A program made the position numbers and the translations under genes. The notes beneath the pieces are model-generated. The model did no database searches, was not told the origin of the DNA, and saw nothing but the letters and a program-made list of their open reading frames with translations. 64,000 nucleotides of DNA from Clostridium sp. OM02-18AC (lineage in GTDB: Bacteria > Bacillota > Clostridia > Lachnospirales > Lachnospiraceae), in assembly GCF_003481825.1 (NCBI RefSeq), contig NZ_QULW01000008.1, positions 82,789 to 146,788 of the forward strand, given 5' to 3'. Below are positions 26,912 through 34,573 of the stretch, piece by piece. Every line of letters starts with the position of its first letter. Positions within the stretch are counted from its first letter, which is position 1.

Positions 26912-26942
26912 TTGACGTAAAGTCAACTTTAGGGGATATAAT
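26912..26942 (+). promoter_or_regulatory. MerR-dependent promoter with 19-base spacer
   Basis: TTGACG (26912-26917) and TATAAT (26937-26942) are 19 bases apart, longer than the usual 17 and typical of promoters that MerR proteins untwist. The spacer contains the dyad TAAAGTCAACTTTA (26918-26931), the probable binding site. It drives the decarboxylase-cupin gene. Confidence 0.75.
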
Positions 26943-27004
26943 ACACAGCAGGGGCTGGAAATATGCCCGCGTGGATTTCAGAGAAGAACAGGAGGATGAT
27001 TCGT

Positions 27005-27748
27005 ATGGTAAAACAGACAGCAGGCAGAGATGCCTTAAATGATTTCGCACCGAAATTTGCACAGTTAAACGACGATGTTCTTTTTGGTGAGGTATGGTCC
27101 AGAGAGGACAAGCTTTCCTTAAAGCTGCGTTCTATTGTCACCATTTCCGCACTGATCGGAAAAGGCATTGTGGACAGCTCTTTAAAATATCATCTGGAGA
27201 GCGCCAGAAAGAACAGTGTGACAAAAACCGAGATGGCAGAAATCCTGACCCATATTGCATTTTACGCAGGATGGCCGAATGCCTGGGCTGCATTCCGCAT
27301 GGCAAAGGAAGTATACCAGGATGACTGCGGCAAAGAGGAGCACGGCGGCTTCTTCGGACAGGGTGAGCCGAACACGGCTTATGCAAAATACTTTATCGGA
27401 AACAGCTATTTAAAACCGCTGACCGATCCGAAAAAGACCGTATTTATCGCAAACGTAACCTTCGAACCGGGATGTCGCAACAACTGGCACATTCATCACG
27501 CGAAATCCGGCGGCGGACAGCTTCTTGTCTGCGTAGACGGCGAGGGCTGGTACCAGGAAGAGGGAAAACCGGCACAGAGCTTAAAGCCGGGTGATGTCGT
27601 TACCATTCCGGCCGGGGTAAAACACTGGCATGGTGCGAAGGCCGGAAGCTGGTTCTCCCATCTGGCAGTTGAGTGCCCAGGCGAGGAAACATCCAATGAA
27701 TGGCTGGAGCCGGTAACCGATGAAGTATACGCAAAGCTGGGTGAGTAA
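27005..27748 (+). CDS. Carboxymuconolactone decarboxylase-like / cupin fusion protein
   Basis: 247 residues: an N-terminal carboxymuconolactone decarboxylase (AhpD-like) domain, about 10-110 (LRSIVTISALIGKGIVDSSL, EILTHIAFYAGWPNAWAAF), fused to a C-terminal cupin, about 135-235 (FEPGCRNNWHIHHA, GGQLLVCVDGEGWYQE, LKPGDVVTIPAGVKHWHG). The cupin His residues (NWHIHHA, KHWHG) could bind a metal. The decarboxylase half lacks the CxxC of peroxidase-type AhpD. The start at 27005 lies 9 bases after AGGAGG; ATG 26996 touches it. It is followed 18 bases later by a flavodoxin and probably works in oxidant or quinone-type detoxification; this role is inferred from neighbours. Confidence 0.88.
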   Translation: MVKQTAGRDALNDFAPKFAQLNDDVLFGEVWSREDKLSLKLRSIVTISALIGKGIVDSSLKYHLESARKNSVTKTEMAEILTHIAFYAGWPNAWAAFRMAKEVYQDDCGKEEHGGFFGQGEPNTAYAKYFIGNSYLKPLTDPKKTVFIANVTFEPGCRNNWHIHHAKSGGGQLLVCVDGEGWYQEEGKPAQSLKPGDVVTIPAGVKHWHGAKAGSWFSHLAVECPGEETSNEWLEPVTDEVYAKLGE

Positions 27749-27766
27749 TCAAAGGAGGAAAACATC

Positions 27767-28243
27767 ATGGCAAAATCATTAGTAGCATATTTTTCAGCAA
27801 GTGGAGTGACTGGAAAAGTAGCGGAAGTGCTTGCTAAGGCAGCAGGCGCAGACCTTCATGAGATCAAACCGGCAGTACCGTATACCAGTGCGGATTTAAA
27901 CTGGATGGATAAAAAGAGCCGCAGCAGTGTGGAGATGGCAGACTCGTCTTCCAGACCAGAGATCGCGAATAAAGTAGAACATATGGATCAGTATGATACC
28001 GTATTTGTTGGATTCCCGATCTGGTGGTATGTTGCACCGACTATCATCAACACGTTTCTGGAGCAGTATGACTTCTCCGGCAAGAAGATCGTGCTGTTTG
28101 CGACCTCTGGCAGAAGCGGCTTTGGAAAGACGGCCTCTGCATTGAAAAACAGTGTTTCCGCATCGGCCCAGATCGTGGAAGGCCGCCTGTTAAACGGAAG
28201 AGTCCAGGAAGCTGACTTAAAAGACTGGGTGAAGTCGCTGTAA
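27767..28243 (+). CDS. Flavodoxin
   Basis: 158-residue flavodoxin-like electron carrier. The N-terminal FMN phosphate loop is YFSASGVTGKVAEVL, and the aromatic FMN-binding segment is VFVGFPIWWYVAPTIINTFL. The fold continues through KKIVLFATSGRSGFGKT. It lacks membrane or targeting signals. AGGAGG lies 12 bases before the ATG, and the gene is cotranscribed with the decarboxylase-cupin gene under the MerR-type promoter. Similar proteins serve as low-potential donors or as NAD(P)H-quinone reductase-like enzymes; the specific partner is unknown. Confidence 0.9.
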   Translation: MAKSLVAYFSASGVTGKVAEVLAKAAGADLHEIKPAVPYTSADLNWMDKKSRSSVEMADSSSRPEIANKVEHMDQYDTVFVGFPIWWYVAPTIINTFLEQYDFSGKKIVLFATSGRSGFGKTASALKNSVSASAQIVEGRLLNGRVQEADLKDWVKSL

Positions 28244-28311
28244 AGAAACTGTAAATATTCTGAAAAATCAAGAAGCATTGGCATGAAAATTGGAGGTCCC
28301 TAAAAAAACGC

Positions 28312-28340
28312 TTGACAGGAGAAAGGTCATCTTATATAAT
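28312..28340 (+). promoter_or_regulatory. Promoter of tRNA-Asp
   Basis: TTGACA (28312-28317), 17-base spacer, TATAAT (28335-28340), a perfect consensus 38 bases before the tRNA. Confidence 0.85.
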
Positions 28341-28378
28341 GTTGTTATTGCATGAGCAATACATACAATTTATAAAAT

Positions 28379-28452
28379 GGCCTGGTGGCTCAGCTGGTTA
28401 GAGCGCCGCCCTGTCACGGCGGAGGTCGTGGGTTCGAACCCCATCCGGGTCG
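28379..28452 (+). tRNA. tRNA-Asp (anticodon GTC)
   Basis: 74-base cloverleaf without an encoded CCA. The acceptor GGCCTGG pairs with CCGGGTC (two G-U), the D-arm contains GCTCAGCTGGTTAGAGC, the anticodon arm is CCGCC-CTGTCAC-GGCGG with GTC at the anticodon, and the T-arm is GTGGGTTCGAACCCCAT. It stands alone with its own promoter and terminator. Confidence 0.97.
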
Positions 28453-28460
28453 CTGTTTTA

Positions 28461-28490
28461 GAGGAGTCTTTTGCGGACTCCTCTTTTTTT
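28461..28490 (+). terminator. Intrinsic terminator of tRNA-Asp
   Basis: GAGGAGTC (28461-28468) pairs with GACTCCTC (28476-28483), followed by seven T. Confidence 0.9.
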
Positions 28491-28612
28491 GTTTCAAAAT
28501 CAGATCGGATTTTGAAATTCCCTCACAAAAAAATCCCGATTCTCTCACAAAATGAACACATTCTCCTGATATGTTTATAAAAACGAAAGACCGATTCAGA
28601 GAGGAGCATGTT

Positions 28613-29710
28613 ATGAGGATGAGAGAGCTTGCGGCCGTGATGGCAGGGGTAACAGCGGGAATGCTGATCCTGCCGTCCATGACCACACTGGCTGCGGATA
28701 ACAATATGGATTACCGGAGAAAAGTAGTCGGCATTGCCGGAATTATGAACAACACCAGTACCGGGCTGAATGAACAGATTACCAGGGCGGAATTTGCCAA
28801 TATGCTGGTGCAGGCATCCACATACCGGGATTATCTTCCGACCACCAGCAATGTTTCCGTCTATGCCGATGTTCCGGCTACTGCCCAGTATGCTTCCAGT
28901 ATCCGCATCGCTGCAGAGCAGAACTGGGTGACCGGCTATCTTGGTGGTTTGTACAAGCCGGACCAGCCCATTACCATGCAGGAGGCGGCCAGGGGAATCC
29001 TGGTGCTCCTTGGTTATACCAGCGAGGACTTTGGCAGCAATCTTTCCAGTGCCCGCATGGCGAAGTTTTATGCGTTGGAGTTAAACGAAAATCTGGACCG
29101 GAAGCCGAATGAAGTGTTAACCCGCACGGATTGCATCAACCTGTTTTATAATCTGCTGAAGACGGATAGCAAAACAACCGGAAAAGCCTATGCAACTGTG
29201 CTTGGCTGTGAACTGAATTCCGACGGCGAGGTGAACCCGCTCGGACTTGCGGATACCAACCTGAAGGGACCGAAGGTCGTGAAGAAGGGATCCCAGCTTG
29301 GAGATTATGTTCCATTTAATGTGCAGGAAGCCAGCATCTTTGTAAATGGGGATGCTTCCAGTTACGAAGCTTTGAAAAGTTATATTTCCAGCAGTTACGT
29401 GGTTATTTACTATAATCAGACGGCAAAGACCATCTGGGCTTATATTGCGGACGAGGACGTGCAGACCGGGCGCTGTGCGGTGCGTGGAACCGTGGAAAAT
29501 ATTTATTACAGCTCCAGCGATGTCATGCCGCCGACGTCTATCACGTTAGATGACGGGCAGGAGTATAAGCTGAGCAGTTCGGAAATGCAGTTTGCGTTCT
29601 CTGTTTACGGTTCTATCCGCGTTGGAGACCGGGTTACCCTGATCTGTGAGAAGAGTGAAAACTCCAATGGCGATGCGACCTATACGGTTGTAGATTATGT
29701 GGAAGATTAA
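28613..29710 (+). CDS. S-layer homology (SLH) domain protein, secreted
   Basis: 365-residue exported protein. A signal peptide (about 1-28, ELAAVMAGVTAGMLILPSM then TTLAA) precedes SLH modules that anchor proteins to pyruvylated wall polymers (EQITRAEFANMLVQAS; YASSIRIAAEQNWVTGYLGG; ITMQEAARGILVLLGY). The C-terminal half (about 215-365) is a beta-rich region with no recognised domain (ASIFVNGDASSYEALKSYI, VRGTVENIYYSSSD, GDRVTLICEKSE). The start at 28613 is 6 bases after GAGGAG. The efflux adaptor gene starts 13 bases downstream, so this wall protein is probably part of the same operon and may help place the transporter in the envelope. Confidence 0.87.
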   Translation: MRMRELAAVMAGVTAGMLILPSMTTLAADNNMDYRRKVVGIAGIMNNTSTGLNEQITRAEFANMLVQASTYRDYLPTTSNVSVYADVPATAQYASSIRIAAEQNWVTGYLGGLYKPDQPITMQEAARGILVLLGYTSEDFGSNLSSARMAKFYALELNENLDRKPNEVLTRTDCINLFYNLLKTDSKTTGKAYATVLGCELNSDGEVNPLGLADTNLKGPKVVKKGSQLGDYVPFNVQEASIFVNGDASSYEALKSYISSSYVVIYYNQTAKTIWAYIADEDVQTGRCAVRGTVENIYYSSSDVMPPTSITLDDGQEYKLSSSEMQFAFSVYGSIRVGDRVTLICEKSENSNGDATYTVVDYVED

Positions 29711-29723
29711 AAGGAGACCGGAT

Positions 29724-31553
29724 ATGTTTGAGAAAATATCAGCTAAATTTAGAAGAACGGCTTCCAATGTAGAAACGGAAACGGGGGCGGGGAAAAACGG
29801 CAAAGGCGGAAAACGCCTTAAGGGAAAAATTGGAAAAAAACGGGTCGTGCTTGCACTTTTGGGTGTGGCTGTGCTTGCTGGCGGAGGCATCTTCTGGAAT
29901 AGTCACAGCACAAAGACAAAGCTGACCGGCACAAAAGCCGGGGAACAGAAAACAGCCACGGCAACCGTAGGAACCCTGACTTCCGAGCTGACTTCATCGG
30001 GCACGATCTCCCCCAAAGATACTTACACGATCACGTCCCTGGTGGAGGGAACGGTGCTGACTGCGGATTTTGAGGAAGGCGACCAGGTGACAAAAGGACA
30101 GGTGCTTTACCAGATCGATTCTTCTTCCGTGGAATCCGATCTGAAATCCTCGGAAAATTCCCTGCAGCGTGCCAATAAAAATTACCAGCAGGCGTTGGAG
30201 AACTATCAGGAAGCCGTTCGTGATTACAGCGGAAATACATATAAGTCAACCAGAACCGGATTTATCAAGAAGCTGAATATCCAGGTTGGTGATAAGGTTG
30301 GTTCCAACACAGATCTGGCAGAGCTTTACAATGACCAGACCATGAAATTAAAGGTGCCGTTTTTATCGGGTGAGGCAGCTGCGATCGCAGTGGGAAACCA
30401 GGCGGCTGTGACGCTGACAGATACAGAGGAGCAGCTTTCAGGTGTGGTAACTGCTGTCAGCAATATGGATGAGGTGCTGGACGGCGGCCGTCTGGTCCGC
30501 TATGTCACAATGGAAGTGGCCAATCCGGGCGGGCTTACCACTTCACACAGCGCCACGGTGACAATCGGGGAATTTGTGTGCAGCAGTGAGGGAACCTTTG
30601 AACCGGTGACCGATACAACCATGAAGGCATCGGTCACCGGAAACGGAAGTCTGGAGGTGGAAGAACTTCTGGTCCATGAAGGAGATTATGTGACATCCGG
30701 GACCCCGCTGTTTCGGATCAAGAGCAAAGATGTAGAAGATATCCTGGAATCCTATCAGGATGCGGTAGACCAGGCGCAGGAAAAGATTGAGTCTGCGCAG
30801 AGCAATGCCGACAACAAGCAGGAAACCTACGATAATTATACCATTACAGCGCCTATATCCGGTCAGGTGATCACCAAGACCGTGAAAGCAGGCGATAAGA
30901 TCGACCGCAGTTCCGGCAGTTCCACTTCGACTTTGGCTGTGATCTATGATCTGTCAGAGGTGACATTTGAAATGTCGGTGGATGAGCTTGATGTGGGCCG
31001 TGTAAAGGTTGGACAGTCCGTGAATATCACAGCAGATGCGATCGAGGGCAAGACCTTTACGGGCAAGGTAACGAACATCAGCCTGCAGAGCTCCCAGTCA
31101 AACGGTGTCACCAACTATCCGGTTACCGTTACGCTGGATGAGGTTGGGGATTTGCTTCCTGGCATGAATGTGGACGGAACCATCATTCTCGACCAGGTGG
31201 ATGATGCACTGATGATCCCGGTCGATTCCCTGATGCGCGGCAACCGCGTTTATGTGCGGGATGACAGCGTGACAGAGCAGAAGGGAAATGCACCGGCCGG
31301 TTTTAAAGCAGTAGAAGTGGAAACCGGAATCAGCAATGACGATTATGTGCAGATCACAAGCGGACTGTCAGAAGGCGACGAGGTTTACGTCGATGCTGCA
31401 ACAAACAATTCCACCAATATGTTCCAGATGGGCGGAATGGGCGGTCCTAACGGCGGAATGGGCGGCGCTCCAGGCGGAAACGGCGGCGGTGGCGGCCAGA
31501 AGGGAGAAAACCGCGGAGGCAATGGAGGCGGTAACCGTGGAGGCATGCCGTAA
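29724..31553 (+). CDS. MacA/HlyD-type efflux adaptor with duplicated lipoyl-barrel module
   Basis: 609-residue membrane-fusion protein. A lysine-rich cytoplasmic head and one anchor helix (about 41-58, VVLALLGVAVLAGGGIFW) lead to two tandem adaptor modules. The first has the lipoyl half EGTVLTADFEEGDQVTKGQV (about 105), a coiled coil and a barrel ending near VTIGEF. The second repeats the plan: GSLEVEELLVHEGDYVTSGT (about 315), a coiled coil, the lipoyl half APISGQVITKTVKAGDKI and the barrel FEMSVDELDVGRVKVGQSV. Usual adaptors are about 370-450 residues with one module. The last 45 residues are a glycine-rich tail. It lies upstream of MacB-like ATPase and permease genes and presumably couples to them. 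Confidence 0.87.
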   Translation: MFEKISAKFRRTASNVETETGAGKNGKGGKRLKGKIGKKRVVLALLGVAVLAGGGIFWNSHSTKTKLTGTKAGEQKTATATVGTLTSELTSSGTISPKDTYTITSLVEGTVLTADFEEGDQVTKGQVLYQIDSSSVESDLKSSENSLQRANKNYQQALENYQEAVRDYSGNTYKSTRTGFIKKLNIQVGDKVGSNTDLAELYNDQTMKLKVPFLSGEAAAIAVGNQAAVTLTDTEEQLSGVVTAVSNMDEVLDGGRLVRYVTMEVANPGGLTTSHSATVTIGEFVCSSEGTFEPVTDTTMKASVTGNGSLEVEELLVHEGDYVTSGTPLFRIKSKDVEDILESYQDAVDQAQEKIESAQSNADNKQETYDNYTITAPISGQVITKTVKAGDKIDRSSGSSTSTLAVIYDLSEVTFEMSVDELDVGRVKVGQSVNITADAIEGKTFTGKVTNISLQSSQSNGVTNYPVTVTLDEVGDLLPGMNVDGTIILDQVDDALMIPVDSLMRGNRVYVRDDSVTEQKGNAPAGFKAVEVETGISNDDYVQITSGLSEGDEVYVDAATNNSTNMFQMGGMGGPNGGMGGAPGGNGGGGGQKGENRGGNGGGNRGGMP

Positions 31554-31652
31554 ATCTATGATGAAAAAAGACATGAGCAGGCTTTTGTGCTGCCGAGCAG
31601 ACTGCGTGCGATGGACCTGCCGTACATGTAAAAATGGAAAAGGAGAGCAGAC

Positions 31653-32360
31653 ATGGCGGAACCTCTGATCGAACTAAAAGATATCTATAAAATTTATCAT
31701 ATGGGAGATGAAGAAGTCCGCGCCAATGATGGCATCTCTCTGACTATTTTCCGCGGGGAATTCGTGGCGATCGTGGGAAAATCCGGAAGCGGAAAATCCA
31801 CGCTTATGAACATCATTGGGGCGCTGGACGTACCAACATCCGGCAGTTACCTTCTGGGCGGCGAAGATGTAGACCAGATGAGCGATGACCAGCTGGCAGA
31901 TATCCGAAACCGCATGATCGGATTCGTTTTCCAGCAGTATAACCTGCTTCCAAAATCCAATCTGCTGGAAAATGTGGAGCTGCCTTTGCTGTATGCAAAG
32001 GTTCCGGCAGAAGAAAGACGGGAGCGCGCCATGCGTTCCCTGGAGCGGGTAGGGCTGGCAGATAAATGGAAAAACATGCCAAACCAGCTTTCTGGAGGCC
32101 AGCAGCAGAGAGTATCCATTGCACGTGCGCTGGCTGGAAACCCGTCCCTGATCCTGGCGGATGAGCCAACAGGAGCGCTGGATTCCAAAACCAGCCGGGA
32201 AGTATTAAACTTTTTGAAGGAACTCAATGAGGAAGGCAACACCATCGTTATGATCACCCACGACAATTCCATTGCCTTAGAGGCAAAGCATGTGGTCCGG
32301 ATCCAGGATGGAAAGATTAATTTTAATGGAGACGTGAAAGACTATGCTGCAATCATTTAA
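31653..32360 (+). CDS. MacB/LolD-type ABC transporter ATP-binding protein
   Basis: 235-residue ATPase. Walker A is VGKSGSGKST (about 41-50), Q-loop FVFQQYNLLP, signature LSGGQQQRVSIARAL, Walker B LILADEPTGALD, and H-loop MITHDNS. The closest type is the MacB/LolD/FtsE-like class that drives mechanotransmission rather than classical transport. AAAGGAGA lies upstream of the start. Its 3' end overlaps the permease start by 17 bases. With the adaptor upstream it makes a three-component MacAB-like pump of Gram-positive type, exporting peptides, antibiotics or lipids; the substrate is unknown. Confidence 0.94.
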   Translation: MAEPLIELKDIYKIYHMGDEEVRANDGISLTIFRGEFVAIVGKSGSGKSTLMNIIGALDVPTSGSYLLGGEDVDQMSDDQLADIRNRMIGFVFQQYNLLPKSNLLENVELPLLYAKVPAEERRERAMRSLERVGLADKWKNMPNQLSGGQQQRVSIARALAGNPSLILADEPTGALDSKTSREVLNFLKELNEEGNTIVMITHDNSIALEAKHVVRIQDGKINFNGDVKDYAAII

Positions 32361-33519
32361 ACTGGCGATGAAAAGCATCTGGAGCAACAAGATGCGATCC
32401 TTTCTGACGATGCTCGGCATTATCATTGGCGTGGCGTCGGTGATCATTCTTGTAAGTCTGGTGAACGCTTATATGTCCTATATGACAGAAAGCTTTGCCA
32501 GTATGGGAACAAACCAGATCACGGTGAATCTGATCAATCTTCCGTCCAGGTCGGTATCGGCAGATGAAATGTATACGTTTTATGAGGAAAATACGGAGAA
32601 CTTCGATCATATGACTCCGATGGTGAACATCAGCGGAACCGTAAAAAACGGCACGGATTCCATGACGGCTACATCCATAAACGGTGTCAGTGAGGATTAT
32701 CTGGGCATCAAAGACTGGAGCCTGAGTTATGGGCGCAATATCCAGTATGCCGATATCACAGCCCGCCATAAGGTCTGTGTGATCGGCACCTATGTGGCGA
32801 ACGAGTTGTATGGAAGTGCCGAGAAAGCTTACGGGGAGACGATCAAGGTCAATGGCTATGCATTTCAGATCGTCGGGGTTGTGGAGCAGCAGGGCGATGA
32901 CCTGGAAGAAGGCGGAACCGATGATTTTCTGATCATGCCATACAGCTGTGCGGTAAAGATGGCGCGAAATGCCAGCATCAACAACTACACGTTTACCATT
33001 CAGGATTTATCCGCAGCTTCTGAAAAAAAGACTTTGATCGAAGATTTTCTTTACGAAAAATTCAAAAATGAAGATTTGTATACGGTGACGGCCATGAGTG
33101 AGATGCTGGATTCCTTAAACAGTATGATCGCCATGGTGTCGGCAGGACTGGGCGGCATCGCCGGGATTTCCCTTCTGGTTGCGGGTGTAGGTGTCATGAA
33201 CATCATGCTGGTATCGGTAACCGAGCGTACAAGAGAGATCGGAATCCGGAAAGCCCTGGGAGCGAAACGAAGCGTGATCATGCAGCAGTTTGTGATCGAG
33301 GCAGCAGTGACAAGCTCCCTGGGCGGTGTGATCGGGATTTTGCTTGGAAGTATCGCTACCTCAGCGATCGGAACCCTGGCAGGCTTAAATGCCGCGCCAA
33401 CCCCCATGGCGGTGATCGTTTCGTTTAGTGTGTCTGTGGGAATCGGACTGTTATTCGGCTATATGCCGGCAAGCCGGGCAGCGAAATTAAATCCGATCGA
33501 CGCACTTAGGAGTGAGTAA
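32344..33519 (+). CDS. MacB-type ABC transporter permease (FtsX family)
   Basis: 391-residue permease. Helix 1 (FLTMLGIIIGVASVIILVSLV) is followed by a large extracytoplasmic MacB_PCD domain (about 45-270) and a C-terminal FtsX block of three helices (GGIAGISLLVAGVGVMNIML, AVTSSLGGVIGILLGSIATS, VSFSVSVGIGLLFGYMPASRA). The coupling helix region has the family motif RTREIGIRKALGAKR. Translationally coupled to the ATPase (17-base overlap). It forms the membrane part of the MacAB-like pump and is followed 26 bases later by a wall-binding protein gene. Confidence 0.94.
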   Translation: MLQSFKLAMKSIWSNKMRSFLTMLGIIIGVASVIILVSLVNAYMSYMTESFASMGTNQITVNLINLPSRSVSADEMYTFYEENTENFDHMTPMVNISGTVKNGTDSMTATSINGVSEDYLGIKDWSLSYGRNIQYADITARHKVCVIGTYVANELYGSAEKAYGETIKVNGYAFQIVGVVEQQGDDLEEGGTDDFLIMPYSCAVKMARNASINNYTFTIQDLSAASEKKTLIEDFLYEKFKNEDLYTVTAMSEMLDSLNSMIAMVSAGLGGIAGISLLVAGVGVMNIMLVSVTERTREIGIRKALGAKRSVIMQQFVIEAAVTSSLGGVIGILLGSIATSAIGTLAGLNAAPTPMAVIVSFSVSVGIGLLFGYMPASRAAKLNPIDALRSE

Positions 33520-33545
33520 AAAGAGGAAAGGAGGCAAAGAGATTG

Positions 33546-34373
33546 ATGAAGCAGGAAAAATCGAAAAAATATGAAAAACCGGGAAAATTTGCGGCAATGC
33601 TGCTGCTTTTGTTCCTGACTGCAGTGTGCCCGGATATATCCGCATATGCCTCCGATAAAGCCGTGGAAACCGTATATCTCGGCGCGCCGGAGCATGTCTG
33701 GTGGGAGACTGACACCACCGGAAAGTGGTCCTCTGTGAAGAAAGCCCATGAATACCAGGTGAAACTATACATTGCGGACAATATGGAGCGGGACGAGGAC
33801 AACTGGCGCAAGGTGGATTTCGATGATGAAAGCCTGGAGGAAGCCGAGTGTGTGATAACCAGGCGCACTGGAGAAACCTCCTGCGATTTCAGTGCCTACA
33901 TGAATGATCTGCACACCTATTTCTTTGTTGTGCGTGCAACTCCCAAAGTCAGCGAACAGGCCTACGTCAAAGCCGGCTCCTGGACAGGTTCCCCGGATGT
34001 GGACTACCGGGCAAAACAGGTGATCGGCTATACAGATGGAAAATGGCGCAATTACCTGGAAGGAAGCCGCTACCAGCTGGTAGACGGAACGTATCTGGAA
34101 GCTGGCTGGCAGCTCATCGAAGCCAGCTGGTATCTGTTCGATGAGCAGGGATACCGTCTTACCGGCTGGCAGGAACGGGACGGGAAAAAATACTATCTCG
34201 GAGACAGTGGCCAGCTGGCAACCGGCTGGTTTGTCTGGAATGAAAACTGGTATTACGCAGATTCAGACGGCGTCATGCAGACCGGATGGATCATGACAGA
34301 ACCGGGAAAATATTATTATATGGATGAAAATGGTATATGGGTAGAAGATAAAGAGAAGGACGTTGATGTGTGA
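33546..34373 (+). CDS. Secreted protein with cell-wall (choline-binding-type) repeats
   Basis: 275-residue exported protein. A signal peptide (about 1-35, FAAMLLLLFLTAVCPDISAY) precedes a domain of about 140 residues with no recognised family (beta-rich, WWETDTTGKWSSVKKAHEY) and four aromatic repeats at the C-terminus (DGTYLEAGWQLIEASWYLFD, YRLTGWQERDGKKYYLGDS, LATGWFVWNENWYYADSDG, MQTGWIMTEPGKYYYMDENG). The repeats are of the CW_binding_1 class that fold on choline or wall polymers. Start: ATG 33546 after GGAGG; TTG 33543 is a possible alternative. It is the last gene of the SLH/MacAB operon. Confidence 0.85.
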   Translation: MKQEKSKKYEKPGKFAAMLLLLFLTAVCPDISAYASDKAVETVYLGAPEHVWWETDTTGKWSSVKKAHEYQVKLYIADNMERDEDNWRKVDFDDESLEEAECVITRRTGETSCDFSAYMNDLHTYFFVVRATPKVSEQAYVKAGSWTGSPDVDYRAKQVIGYTDGKWRNYLEGSRYQLVDGTYLEAGWQLIEASWYLFDEQGYRLTGWQERDGKKYYLGDSGQLATGWFVWNENWYYADSDGVMQTGWIMTEPGKYYYMDENGIWVEDKEKDVDV

Positions 34374-34388
34374 GTCGGCGTCCTTTTT
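34356..34388 (+). terminator. Intrinsic terminator at the end of the SLH/MacAB operon
   Basis: AAGGACG (34356-34362) pairs with CGTCCTT (34379-34385), then TTT. The left arm overlaps the last codons of the wall-binding protein. Confidence 0.65.
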
Positions 34389-34573
34389 GCTGTTCAGAGA
34401 AGTTCACGTCTGTGACCGGCAAATTTTTTATCATGTATTCCGGGAAAGCTGTATTCAGATTCAATAGAATATCCCGCCACTTTATGGTATGATAGATAAT
34501 ATAGCGGACGGCGAGGCAATCGAGTGACGAAGTCACGAGAACGAGCGCACAATATAAAATAAGGAGGAACGCT

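Noticed and set aside
34504..34555. Motif CGAGTGACGAAGTCACGAG before hflK resembling a dispersed repeat
   Set aside because: The only pairing is 5 bp (GTGAC/GTCAC), one copy is seen in the window, and it cannot be distinguished from chance.
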